A stretch of 64,000 nucleotides of DNA. It comes from Luteibacter yeojuensis (lineage in GTDB: Bacteria; Pseudomonadota; Gammaproteobacteria; Xanthomonadales; Rhodanobacteraceae). Below are positions 18,492 to 26,731 of the stretch, in pieces. The stretch is from positions 1-64,000 of the forward strand of contig NZ_JZRB01000002.1 of assembly GCF_000964085.1 (NCBI RefSeq). Direction: 5' to 3'. A program made the translations under genes and the position numbers. The notes under the pieces are model-generated. The model did no database searches. It saw only the letters and a list, made by a program, of their open reading frames with translations, and was not told the origin of the DNA. Numbering within the stretch: position 1 is the stretch's first letter; every line of letters starts with the position of its first letter.

Positions 18492-19648
18492 GGCGCGTGA
18501 TGTGCGCCGTCGCTACGCTGCTGGCGTTGGCCATGGCAACCAGCGTCTCGGCGCACAAGGAAAGCGACGCCTACCTCACGCTTCGCACCGACCCGACGGA
18601 TACGCACCGCATGCGAGGGCAATGGGACATCGCCCTGCGCGACCTCGACTACGCCATCGGCATCGATGGCAACCATGATGGCAACATCACGTGGGGTGAG
18701 CTGAAAGCGCGCCGCGAAGCGGTGGAACGCTATGCGCTGGGCCATCTCGCCGTGCAAGGCGATGGCCTGGTCTGCACGCTGGAGCCCACGGGCCAGGCCG
18801 TGGACGAGCACACCGACGGAACCTACGCGGTGATCCTGTTCGACGCCGTGTGCGACAAGAACATACCCAGCCGGCTGACAGTGACCTATACCCTGATGTA
18901 CGACATCGACCCCTACCACCGGGGCATCGTGACCCTGCACGCCGGCACGCGCACGGCGGGCGCCGCGCTCGGCCCCTCCCGCCCCAGCGCCAGCCTCGAC
19001 ATGCGCGAGCCCGACCGCTGGGGTGAATTCACCAGCTTCCTCGTGGACGGCATCTGGCACATCTGGAGCGGCATTGACCATATCCTCTTCCTGCTATCGC
19101 TGCTGTTCCCCGCGGTGCTGCTGCGGACGGACGGCTGGGTACCCGTCGAACGCTTCTGGACCGCCTGCCTGGACGTGGTGAAGATCGTCACTGCCTTCAG
19201 CGTGTCGCACTCCATCACGCTGTCGCTCGCCGTGCTCGGCTTCGTCCACGTGCCATCGCGGCTGGTGGAATCCGGCATTGCGCTCTCGGTGCTGGTCGCC
19301 GCGCTGAACAACATCGTGCCGCTGGTGCATCGGCGCGCGTGGCTGGTCGCCTTTGCATTCGGCCTGGTGCATGGCTTGGGCTTCGCCAGCGCGCTGACTG
19401 GCCTGCAGCTGCCACCGGGTGCCATGGCGGCGTCGCTCGGCGGCTTCAGCGTGGGCGTGGAAATCGGGCAGGAAGCCATCGTGCTGGCTTTCCTTCCCAT
19501 CGCCTTCGCGCTGAGGAAAACGCGGTTCTATCGTCGCGGCCTGCTGCGCTGGGGCTCGTGGACCATCGCGGCCATCGCGCTGGGATGGTTCATCGAGCGA
19601 GCGTTCGACATCACGCTGCCTTGGTTCTCGGTGCTGATGCCGAATTGA
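18488..19648 (+). CDS. HupE/UreJ-family membrane protein with an EF-hand-like loop
   Basis: About 386 residues. After a signal peptide the periplasmic N-terminal half contains DGNHDGNITWGE (residues 60-71), a good EF-hand calcium loop. The C-terminal half has six or seven helices with GIWHIWSGIDHILFLLSLLF, the HupE/UreJ_2 signature, and FGLVHGLGFASAL. Relatives are proposed nickel/cobalt permeases, but this subfamily is untested. It is coupled to the TPR gene, and its stop lies 1 bp from that of a convergent TonB receptor. Confidence 0.85.
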   Translation: MRRVMCAVATLLALAMATSVSAHKESDAYLTLRTDPTDTHRMRGQWDIALRDLDYAIGIDGNHDGNITWGELKARREAVERYALGHLAVQGDGLVCTLEPTGQAVDEHTDGTYAVILFDAVCDKNIPSRLTVTYTLMYDIDPYHRGIVTLHAGTRTAGAALGPSRPSASLDMREPDRWGEFTSFLVDGIWHIWSGIDHILFLLSLLFPAVLLRTDGWVPVERFWTACLDVVKIVTAFSVSHSITLSLAVLGFVHVPSRLVESGIALSVLVAALNNIVPLVHRRAWLVAFAFGLVHGLGFASALTGLQLPPGAMAASLGGFSVGVEIGQEAIVLAFLPIAFALRKTRFYRRGLLRWGSWTIAAIALGWFIERAFDITLPWFSVLMPN

Positions 19649-19649
19649 G

Positions 19650-21740
19650 CTACAGCGTAATGCCGAGGGTGAGCCGGTATTCGCGCGGCTCGCCGGGGTG
19701 CACCGTGACGCCGTCGGCCACGACGGGAGCGGTGGGTGTCACGCGGTAGTCCTGGGCGTAGGCGATATCGAAGTAGCGCCGATTGAACGTGTTGAGCACG
19801 TCCAGGGTCAGCGCCACGCGTGGAGTGATGTCGCGTCGCACGCGCAGGTTCGTAACAACCGCCGGCGGCGCGCGCAGGGTGCCATCCTGGGAAAGCGGGT
19901 ATCCGCCAACGTAGAGCATATCGACGTTGGCGGACCACGGCCCCACGCGCCGCAGCGACACACCGAGCGAAGCAACCCTGCCGACAGCGTTGGGGATCTG
20001 GTCGCCGGCTTCATCGTTGGCGCCGTCATGCGCGTAGCGTGCGTGGGTGATGGCGAGGTCGGCGTCAATGAGGACGTAAGTGCCGAGGGCGAGGTGGTTG
20101 TTCCATTCCACGCCGTGGCGCCGGCTCGCGCCGTTGATTTCGGTGCCGCCCGAATCCGCGCCGTAGACCAGTTCCGAATCGCTGTCGAGCCGCCACAACG
20201 CAAGCGAACTCTGCAGGCCCGGGATGAGTTCCGAGCGCATGCCCACTTCGTAACCCCTGCTTCCCGCCAGCGCGGGTGCACGCTCGACGGGCTCGCCCGT
20301 AGAGGCGTCGAACCGACTGACCACCCCGCGCGCGTCATTGCTGTGGAAGCCACCACCCGCGCTGGCGAAGAACTCCGTGCGCTGCCACGGCCCGAAAACG
20401 AACAGCAGCTTGGGCGACACCCTGTGGTCGTTCGCCGAGCCGCTGTTCGGCGCATAGGCGTGCGAGCGCACATCCATGGCCACGGCATCGGCGCGCACCC
20501 CCACGATGCTGCGGAACCAGGGCGCCCATGCCGTTTCTTCCTGAACGAAAACACCTGCCTGGGTCTCGCCCACCCCGTTATCGCTTACCGTGGCGAAGGC
20601 CTGGCGAGCCTGGGAGTCGTAGAGCGACACATGAATCTGGTCATGCCGGGCCTGCCCGCCCACGTCGACGCTTGTGTCGCGACCAAACCATCCCGTATTC
20701 CATCGCTTGACCAGGGCCCCGCCGAACAGGCTCCGTGCGTCGCGCTGATTGAACTGGTCGCCGCGGACCGGGTCGTCCTCGACGTACGTGAAGTTCGACC
20801 ACAGCTGCAGGCGGTAATGCTCCACGTATGCGGATGCCTCGACGCTGCCCTGCGCATCGCTGGCATGCCATTCGCCGGATAACACGGCGCGTGCCGTGCG
20901 GCCGCCATCGGTCGGGTCCAACGCGCAGTACCGGCACAGGGCACCCGAGTCGATGAGTTCAAGGGGGACCTGGTCGGTCGAGTTCCAGCGCGCGGCATAG
21001 CCCTGCACATCCATCGTCCAGCCGCGCGCCGCATCGCCGCTGCTCGCTCGCAGCAAGCCATTGAGCTTACGCATGCGGTCGGGGTGGCGCCACGGGCCGT
21101 CCTCCTGCATGGATTCGAGTGCGCCGAGCAGGACGGGCCCCTGCGCCAGCGTCGTCGACCCAGCCAGCAGCGCCCGGCGGTAACCGTCGCTACCGGTGGT
21201 CACGTTGAGGAGGGGCGCGGGCAACACGGTGCGATAGCGCACGTCGGCCGAGCCCGCCGACGAAAAATCGCCATTGCCGGCGAAATAAGGGCCCTTGCGG
21301 TAGTCGATGCGCTCGACAAGCTCAGGGATCAGGAAGTTGATGTCGCTGTAGCCCTGGCCATGCCCGTTGGTGGGCATATTCACCGGCACCCCGTCGACGC
21401 GGGTGGCGAAGTCCGTGCCGTGGTCGAGGTTGTAGCCGCGCAGGAAGTACTGGTTGGCCTTGCCCTCGCCCGAATGCTGGGTCACCACGAGCCCGGGGAT
21501 GGCCTCGAGGATCTCGCCTGGGCGGCGCACGGGGATGTCCTGCAGCAGGGTACCCAGCACGACGCCTTGCGATGCCGCGTCGGACTTGCCCACGCCGTTG
21601 TCGTAGTGGCCCTGCACCGCGACGGGCGCAAGCTCGGTGGCGTCCTGCGCCACCACGACCGCCGGCCCGCCGACCATGGCGGCGCACGCGATCGACACGA
21701 CACCCCGCACGCCGGAAAACCACCCCATGGCATGGTCCAC
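19650..21740 (-). CDS. TonB-dependent outer-membrane receptor
   Basis: About 696 residues. A signal peptide (ACAAMVGGPAVVVAQ) precedes a plug domain with GEILEAIPGLVVTQHSGEGKANQYFLRGYNLDHGTDF and ending in ERIDYRKGPYFAGNGDFSSAGS, then a 22-strand type barrel ending in a hydrophobic strand (YRLTLGITL). Substrate is unknown. It converges on the DUF4331-TPR-HupE set with no gap, which suggests a shared outer and inner membrane uptake route, perhaps for a metal complex. Confidence 0.88.
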   Translation of the reverse strand: MDHAMGWFSGVRGVVSIACAAMVGGPAVVVAQDATELAPVAVQGHYDNGVGKSDAASQGVVLGTLLQDIPVRRPGEILEAIPGLVVTQHSGEGKANQYFLRGYNLDHGTDFATRVDGVPVNMPTNGHGQGYSDINFLIPELVERIDYRKGPYFAGNGDFSSAGSADVRYRTVLPAPLLNVTTGSDGYRRALLAGSTTLAQGPVLLGALESMQEDGPWRHPDRMRKLNGLLRASSGDAARGWTMDVQGYAARWNSTDQVPLELIDSGALCRYCALDPTDGGRTARAVLSGEWHASDAQGSVEASAYVEHYRLQLWSNFTYVEDDPVRGDQFNQRDARSLFGGALVKRWNTGWFGRDTSVDVGGQARHDQIHVSLYDSQARQAFATVSDNGVGETQAGVFVQEETAWAPWFRSIVGVRADAVAMDVRSHAYAPNSGSANDHRVSPKLLFVFGPWQRTEFFASAGGGFHSNDARGVVSRFDASTGEPVERAPALAGSRGYEVGMRSELIPGLQSSLALWRLDSDSELVYGADSGGTEINGASRRHGVEWNNHLALGTYVLIDADLAITHARYAHDGANDEAGDQIPNAVGRVASLGVSLRRVGPWSANVDMLYVGGYPLSQDGTLRAPPAVVTNLRVRRDITPRVALTLDVLNTFNRRYFDIAYAQDYRVTPTAPVVADGVTVHPGEPREYRLTLGITL

Positions 21741-21805
21741 CCCCGCCGCCCACGCGGCGCCATGGAAGAGATACGGCGCCGATGGGATCGCAGATGCACG
21801 GGCAT

Positions 21806-21836
21806 AAAAAAAGGCCCGCCGAAGCGAGCCTTTTTT
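21806..21836 (-). terminator. Intrinsic terminator after the Thx gene
   Basis: AAAAAAAGGCCCGC and GCGAGCCTTTTTT form a stem with one mismatch and a CGAA loop, with T runs on both strands. It lies 18 bp after the stop of the Thx gene on the minus strand and ahead of the TonB receptor gene. Confidence 0.75.
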
Positions 21837-21853
21837 CGTCCTGCAGGAAAGCC

Positions 21854-22012
21854 TTAGGCCTTCTTGCGGGCCGGAGCCTTCTTCGCGGCTGCCTTGGCGG
21901 CGGCCGGCTTGGCCACGGCGGCGCCGGTCACGATGTCGACGTGCGGACGGGCATTGCCGTAGCTGGAACGGTAGATCTTGCCGCGACGGGTGCGGCGGTC
22001 GCCCTTGCCCAT
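21854..22012 (-). CDS. Small ribosomal subunit protein Thx (bTHX)
   Basis: A 52-residue basic protein beginning MGKGDRRTRRGKIYRSSYG, the Thx signature, with a lysine/alanine-rich tail (AAAKKAPARKKA). It binds the head of the 30S subunit. AAGGAG lies 7 bp before ATG at 22012, and a terminator follows the stop. The longer frame extending to 22477 is not supported. Confidence 0.92.
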   Translation of the reverse strand: MGKGDRRTRRGKIYRSSYGNARPHVDIVTGAAVAKPAAAKAAAKKAPARKKA

Positions 22013-22092
22013 GGGAAACTCCTTAATTCTGGAAGTGAAGTGGTACGGCCGGCCATCGTAGCAGCGGCCCGTAAAAGCGCAAGGGTGGCCGT

Positions 22093-23064
22093 TCAGTGAA
22101 CGTGACGGCCGTTGGGGCCACAGCCCTCCAGCTCGTCGGGGCACGGGCCGGGATCGAACTGGACGGTGGCGTGGCCTACCCGCCAGCGCTCGCTCAGCAT
22201 GGTCTTGATGGCGATGAGAACGCGGCCCTGGTCGGCGCCCTCGACCAGCTCGGCGTGCAGCGTGGCCATGCGCGAACCGGCGGTGACCTGCCACACATGC
22301 ACGTGGTGTACGCCCACGATGGCCGGGTCGGCGCCCTGCAGGGCCGCCTGCACCTCGTTCAGGTGGACACCCTCGGGCGTGCCCTCGAGCAGGATGTGGC
22401 TGGTACGGCGCAGGAGCATCCAGGCGCTGCGCAGGATCAGCAGCGAGACCAGCACCGAAAGGACGGGATCGGCCCACAGCCAGCCGAGCCAGCGCACGGC
22501 CAGCGCCGCCAGCACGGCGGCCACGGAACCGAGCAGGTCGCCGAGCACATGCAGGCTAGCGCCCGCGATGTTCACGTCATCCGGGTCGTGGCCGTGCAAG
22601 GTACGCAGCACGACCACGTTGGCGATGAGGCCCGCGATGGCGACGCCCAGCATGACGCCGGAAAGGATGGGCTGCGGGCTGGAAAGCCGCTGCACGGCTT
22701 CGACGACGATGAAGATCACCAGCGCGAACTGGGTGAGCGCGTTGACGAAGCCGGCGAGCACCTCGATGCGGCCGTAGCCATAGGAACGGCGCGAATCGGC
22801 CGGCCGGGCCGCGAAGCGCGCGCCAAGGAACGCGAGCAGCAGCGCCAGTGCGTCGACCAGCATGTGGCCCGCATCGGCCAGCAACGCCAGCGAGCCAGAA
22901 AACAGGCCACCCGCGGCTTCGGCCACGAGCATGGCGGTGGTGAGCACGAACGCGAACAACAGCTTCCGCTCGCTGCTGCCAGCGAGGTGGTCGTGGGCGT
23001 GGTCGTGGCCATGCGCGTGGTCGTGCGCATGGTCATGCGCGTGGGCGTGGTGGTCGTGGGCCAT
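22093..23064 (-). CDS. Cation diffusion facilitator, zinc-exporter type
   Basis: This 323-residue protein exports divalent metal in exchange for protons. The N-terminus is a His/Asp-rich metal-binding tail (MAHDHHAHAHDHAHDHAHG). Six transmembrane helices follow, with the metal-site motifs LLADAGHMLVDALAL in helix 2 and GASLHVLGDLLGS in helix 5, then a cytoplasmic domain with HHVHVWQVTAGSRMATLH. It is of the CzcD/ZitB type. It sits 38 bp downstream of a MerC-like gene and belongs to the zinc block with a ZnuD-like receptor and Zur. Confidence 0.93.
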   Translation of the reverse strand: MAHDHHAHAHDHAHDHAHGHDHAHDHLAGSSERKLLFAFVLTTAMLVAEAAGGLFSGSLALLADAGHMLVDALALLLAFLGARFAARPADSRRSYGYGRIEVLAGFVNALTQFALVIFIVVEAVQRLSSPQPILSGVMLGVAIAGLIANVVVLRTLHGHDPDDVNIAGASLHVLGDLLGSVAAVLAALAVRWLGWLWADPVLSVLVSLLILRSAWMLLRRTSHILLEGTPEGVHLNEVQAALQGADPAIVGVHHVHVWQVTAGSRMATLHAELVEGADQGRVLIAIKTMLSERWRVGHATVQFDPGPCPDELEGCGPNGRHVH

Positions 23065-23102
23065 GGTGTGGAAGGCTAGGCAATGCGCCCGCGGTTACAC
23101 AA

Positions 23103-23558
23103 TCACGGGTGGACGCAGGTGGGGCCGTGGACGTGCCCCGCATGGCCACTGCGGTCGACGCGCAGGTTCACGAAATGCGCCGCGGCGACCAGCAAGCCGC
23201 CACACGTGACGAGCACGCTGTGCACCAGCAGCGAGCCGCTGTGGAGGAACGTGACGCCGAGCACAAGCAGGAGCAAGCCGGGGATGGCGAACGCGAACGG
23301 CAGGCGGCGGCGATGGCGACGGTATCCGGAAATGAGCGCCGCCGACGCCAGCACGCAGGCAAACGACACGAACACCTCTTCGAACCGGTGGCTGGCAAGG
23401 AAGGACAAGCCGAGCAATGGCAGCACCGCGATGACGAACGGCAGCAGCGCGCAGTGGATGGCACACAGGAACGAGGCCATGGCACCCAGGCGGTCGGCGA
23501 CATGCCACCAGCGGCGACGGGTTTCCAGAGCGGGGGCAGGTTCGGTCATGGCGTGCAT
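23103..23558 (-). CDS. MerC-domain membrane protein
   Basis: About 151 residues with four hydrophobic helices. The first contains CAIHCALLPF, matching the paired cysteine motif of MerC mercury transporters. The C-terminus has histidines and a cysteine (HAGHVHGPTCVHP). No merA or merR is near. Its place between a CDF exporter and a Zur-box promoter suggests a role in zinc or related metal handling rather than mercury resistance. The start may be ATG at 23558 or 23549. Confidence 0.8.
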   Translation of the reverse strand: MHAMTEPAPALETRRRWWHVADRLGAMASFLCAIHCALLPFVIAVLPLLGLSFLASHRFEEVFVSFACVLASAALISGYRRHRRRLPFAFAIPGLLLLVLGVTFLHSGSLLVHSVLVTCGGLLVAAAHFVNLRVDRSGHAGHVHGPTCVHP

Positions 23559-23591
23559 AGCGTGAGGTCTGGAACCGTTCGAGGCAAGAGA

Positions 23592-23607
23592 TGATACTTT
23601 ATAACAT
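23592..23607. promoter_or_regulatory. Candidate Zur box A
   Basis: TGATACTTTATAACAT is an imperfect palindrome resembling the gammaproteobacterial Zur box (TGTTATA..ATAACA on the opposite strand). It lies 34 bp upstream of the MerC-like gene. An identical 16-bp copy is at 23708. Confidence 0.6.
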
Positions 23608-23707
23608 ACTGACCATACCAGCCCCGTCCCCGCCCTGACGATTCACGCTTCACGGTTCACGCTTCACCGAGCCGCTCGTGACTTCTTGCATAAGCGCAAC
23701 ATCCTGC

Positions 23708-23723
23708 TGATACTTTATAACAT
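23708..23723. promoter_or_regulatory. Candidate Zur box B
   Basis: A second, identical TGATACTTTATAACAT lies 33 bp upstream of the ZnuD-like receptor. The two boxes sit about equally far from the two divergent starts, as expected if one regulator controls both operons. Between them (23641-23670) is a short tandem repeat of TTCACGCTTCAC. Confidence 0.65.
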
Positions 23724-23755
23724 CACATCGAAGTCACCACGGAGCTCCACCCAAG

Positions 23756-25747
23756 ATGCGCAAGACCCTCTTCGCCCTGACCCTCGCCGCGACGTTCGGC
23801 ACGGCCCTGCCCGCCCTCGCCGATGACGCGGCACAGGACACCCAGGCGCCGGAAAAGACGAAAAAGCATGTCGACAAGCTCGAGGGGATCGTGGTGAACG
23901 CCGTCCCGGGCGGCCGCAACGCCGACCAGATCGTGGCCCCGGTGGCCGTGCTCGCCGGTTCGGCCCTCGACGACGCCAAGGGTGTCTCGCTGGGTGAAAC
24001 CGTCTCGGCCATCCCTGGCGTGCAGACCTCGGCGTTGGGCACGGCGGTGGGTCGCCCGGTCATCCGCGGCCTCGACGGCCCCCGCGTGGCGGTGCTCGAG
24101 AACGGCCTGTCGTCGCAGGATGTCTCGAACGTCAGCCAGGACCACGCCGTCACCCTCGAGCCATTCCTCGCCGACCAGATCGAAGTCCTGAAGGGCCCGG
24201 CCACCCTCCTCTACGGTTCGGGCGCCATTGGCGGCGTCGTCAACGTGGTGGATGGCCGGGTGCCTGAGAAGGCGCCGGAGAATGGCTTCGCCGGCCGCGC
24301 CGAACTGCGCCACGACTCCGTTTCCGATGGCAAGACCGGCCTTGCCCGCTTCGACGCGGGCAACGACCAGTTCGCGTTGCATGTCGACGGCATGCACCGC
24401 GATAACGAGGACTACGACATCCCCGGCGGCACGCTCGCCAACAGCGCGGTGAAAACCACCTCGGGCTCGGTCGGCGCCTCGGTGCTGGGTAGCTGGGGCT
24501 ACCTCGGCGTATCCATCTCGCGTTTCATGGATCTGTACGGCAGCCCGGCCGAGCCAGGCGATGCGGCGGAGGGCGAAGACCCGGTGCACATCAAGATGGC
24601 GCAGACGAACTACACCGTGAAGGGTGGCTTCGTGCAGCCCATCGACGGCATCAGCAAGATCGAATTCAGCCTTGGCCATGGCGCGTACCAGCACGTGGAA
24701 TACGAAGGCGACGAGCCAGGCACCACGTTCTCGACCGACAGCAACCAGGGCCGCCTGGTGGTCACCCACGATGAACTCGCCGGCTGGACCGGTGCCTTCG
24801 GCGTGCAGACCCAGCACCGCAAGTTCTCGGCCGTGGGCGAAGAAACCTTCGTGCCGGCGACCACCACCAAGGGCGTCGGCGTGTTCCTCACCGAAACCCG
24901 CGACTTCGGCCCGGTAAAGGTCGAGCTCGGCGCGCGCCATGACAAGCAGAGCGTGGAACCGGTGGGTGGCGCGAAGCGCGATTACGCGCCGAACAGCTTC
25001 TCGGCGGGCTTCGCATGGCGCTTCGCCGAACAGTGGCATCTCTCGCTCAACCTCGACCACGCCGAGCGTGCGCCGTCGGAAGAAGAACTCTTCGCCAACG
25101 GCCCGCACGAGGCGTCGAACACGTTCGAAATCGGCAGCGACCTCGGCAAGGAGAAGAGCAACCAGGCCGAGCTGGGGCTGCATTTCCACGGTGACATCGT
25201 GGAAGGCAAGGTGGCCGTGTACTACAACAAGTACAAGAACTTCATCTATCTCGCCGATACGGGCGAGATCGAAGACGACCTGCCGGTGCGCGTGTGGTCG
25301 CAAAACGATGCCACGTTCCGCGGCGCCGAGGCCGAGGCCACGTTCCACCTGGCGGAAGGCCCCGAGGGCCACTGGGACCTGCGCGTGTTCGGCGACACCG
25401 TGCGCGCGACGCTCTCGGACGGCGGCGGCAACGTGCCGCGCATCCCCGCCGGCCGCATTGGCTCCACGCTCAGCTGGAGCGCCGATAGCCTGCGTGCCAG
25501 CCTGGGCGCGGTGCGTTACATGAAGCAGGACAAGGTGGCGGCCTTCGAGACCGACACCGCCGGCTACACGCTGGTGAACGCGCACTTCGCCTGGCAGTTC
25601 GTCAACAACGACCGCAACCAGTGGGAAGCCTTCGTCGACGGCAACAACCTCACCAACCAGACGGCCCGCCCGGCCACGTCCCTGTTCAAGGACGTCGCGC
25701 CGATGCCGGGCCGCAATGTGTCCGTAGGCGTCCGCGCCTATTTCTGA
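23756..25747 (+). CDS. znuD: TonB-dependent receptor, ZnuD-like (zinc uptake)
   Basis: About 663 residues with a signal peptide (MRKTLFALTLAATFGTALPALA). The plug has GETVSAIPGVQTSALGTAVGRPVIRGLDGPRVAVLENGLSSQDVSN, characteristic of the ZnuD group, and ends IEVLKGPATLLYGSGAIGGVVNVVDGRVPE. The barrel ends NVSVGVRAYF with terminal Phe. It lies 33 bp behind a candidate Zur box and is divergent from the MerC/CDF operon. An intrinsic terminator follows. Zinc as substrate is inferred from family and context. Confidence 0.88.
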   Translation: MRKTLFALTLAATFGTALPALADDAAQDTQAPEKTKKHVDKLEGIVVNAVPGGRNADQIVAPVAVLAGSALDDAKGVSLGETVSAIPGVQTSALGTAVGRPVIRGLDGPRVAVLENGLSSQDVSNVSQDHAVTLEPFLADQIEVLKGPATLLYGSGAIGGVVNVVDGRVPEKAPENGFAGRAELRHDSVSDGKTGLARFDAGNDQFALHVDGMHRDNEDYDIPGGTLANSAVKTTSGSVGASVLGSWGYLGVSISRFMDLYGSPAEPGDAAEGEDPVHIKMAQTNYTVKGGFVQPIDGISKIEFSLGHGAYQHVEYEGDEPGTTFSTDSNQGRLVVTHDELAGWTGAFGVQTQHRKFSAVGEETFVPATTTKGVGVFLTETRDFGPVKVELGARHDKQSVEPVGGAKRDYAPNSFSAGFAWRFAEQWHLSLNLDHAERAPSEEELFANGPHEASNTFEIGSDLGKEKSNQAELGLHFHGDIVEGKVAVYYNKYKNFIYLADTGEIEDDLPVRVWSQNDATFRGAEAEATFHLAEGPEGHWDLRVFGDTVRATLSDGGGNVPRIPAGRIGSTLSWSADSLRASLGAVRYMKQDKVAAFETDTAGYTLVNAHFAWQFVNNDRNQWEAFVDGNNLTNQTARPATSLFKDVAPMPGRNVSVGVRAYF

Positions 25748-25798
25748 GTTCCTGGTTCCCGACGCCCACCTCCCTCCCCGGCGGGAACCGGATACGCG

Positions 25799-25833
25799 AC
25801 GGGGCACCGCAGTGATGCGGCGCCCCGTTTTTT
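25799..25833 (+). terminator. Intrinsic terminator of the ZnuD-like gene
   Basis: ACGGGGCACCGCA pairs with TGCGGCGCCCCGT (one mismatch) around a GTGA loop, followed by TTTTT on the plus strand. Confidence 0.85.
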
Positions 25834-25844
25834 ATGCACGGCCC

Positions 25845-25869
25845 TGTGGGAGCGCGCTTGCGCGCGATG
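25845..25869. repeat. Single REP-like element
   Basis: TGTGGGAGCGCGCTTGCGCG and a few following bases form one palindromic unit between the ZnuD-like gene terminator and the zur stop. Confidence 0.75.
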
Positions 25870-25884
25870 CTCCTGTGGCGCGGC

Positions 25885-26364
25885 TTACGATTCGCGGCAG
25901 TTCTTGCAGATGCCGTGCACTTCCAGCGTCTGCGCCTGCGGCCGGAACCCAAAGGCCTTGGCCTGCGCCTCGATCAGCGAGGCCACGCGCTCGTCGCAGA
26001 CTTCCTGCGCGCACTGGCACTTGTCGCAGATGAGGAACGGCACCTGGTGCGACTCCGCCGGGTGGTGGCAGGACACATAGGCGTTGATCGATTCGAGCTT
26101 GTGGATGAAGCCGTTCTCGAGCAGGAAATCGAGCGCGCGGTAGACCGTGGGCGGCGCGGCGTTGCCGTGCTTTTCGCGGAGGCGATCGAGCAGGTCGTAC
26201 GCCTTGACCGGTTTGCCGGCCTCGGCCACCAGTTCGAGCACCTCGCGGCGCAGCGGCGTAAGCCGCAGGCCCCGCTCGCTGGAGGCGAGCTCGACGGCCT
26301 CGACGAAGCCGCGGGCGTCGTCGTGGTGCTCGTGGGCGTGGTGGTGGCTGGCATGCGTGCTCAT
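25885..26364 (-). CDS. zur: Zinc uptake regulator, Fur family
   Basis: This 159-residue repressor has an N-terminal His-rich stretch (ASHHHAHEHHDD), a winged helix (LRLTPLRREVLELVAEAGKPVKAYDLLD and APPTVYRALDFLLENG) and the zinc-site motifs SCHHPAESH, CDKC (113/116) and CKNC (153/156). The Zur subgroup is indicated by SCHH and by the surrounding zinc genes. It converges on the ZnuD-like receptor. It likely represses the two boxes at 23592 and 23708 when zinc is sufficient. Confidence 0.9.
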   Translation of the reverse strand: MSTHASHHHAHEHHDDARGFVEAVELASSERGLRLTPLRREVLELVAEAGKPVKAYDLLDRLREKHGNAAPPTVYRALDFLLENGFIHKLESINAYVSCHHPAESHQVPFLICDKCQCAQEVCDERVASLIEAQAKAFGFRPQAQTLEVHGICKNCRES

Positions 26365-26389
26365 GGCGTCATCCTAACATGGGGCCCTT

Positions 26390-26731
26390 TCACGGTTTTT
26401 TCGAGCCTGGCAGGGGCGGCGGCCCCGCCTGCGGCCGGGGCAGGAAGGGCACCGCCCAGCCGAAGGGACCCACCAGCAGCGAGGCCAGCACGGTGGCCCA
26501 GAAACGGCCCCGCCACCAGCCCAGCAACGCGCCCACCACGATGAACACCACCTGCCACAGGATGAGCTGGCCCCAGGGCACCAGCCGCATCAGGCTCATG
26601 AAGATGGTGACGAACGCGCCGGGGGCGCCGGGATCGACGCCATGGGTGGCCTTGGCGAGCAGTTCGTCCAGGTTTAGCGGGCCTTGGCGATGGCGTCGTC
26701 GATGCGGGCCAGCGCAACCTCTCGGCCGCAC
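26390..26731 (-). CDS. Small hydrophobic protein, start uncertain
   Basis: The frame holds up to 113 residues; the first 17 overlap the end of gltX and look like shadow sequence. The likely protein starts near [13 protein letters not shown] (about 26680, non-ATG start) or at MSLMRLVPW. Two hydrophobic segments ([17 protein letters not shown] and [20 protein letters not shown]) are clear, then a proline-rich tail. It directly follows gltX. Function unknown. Confidence 0.55.
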   Translation of the reverse strand: MRPRGCAGPHRRRHRQGPLNLDELLAKATHGVDPGAPGAFVTIFMSLMRLVPWGQLILWQVVFIVVGALLGWWRGRFWATVLASLLVGPFGWAVPFLPRPQAGPPPLPGSKKP

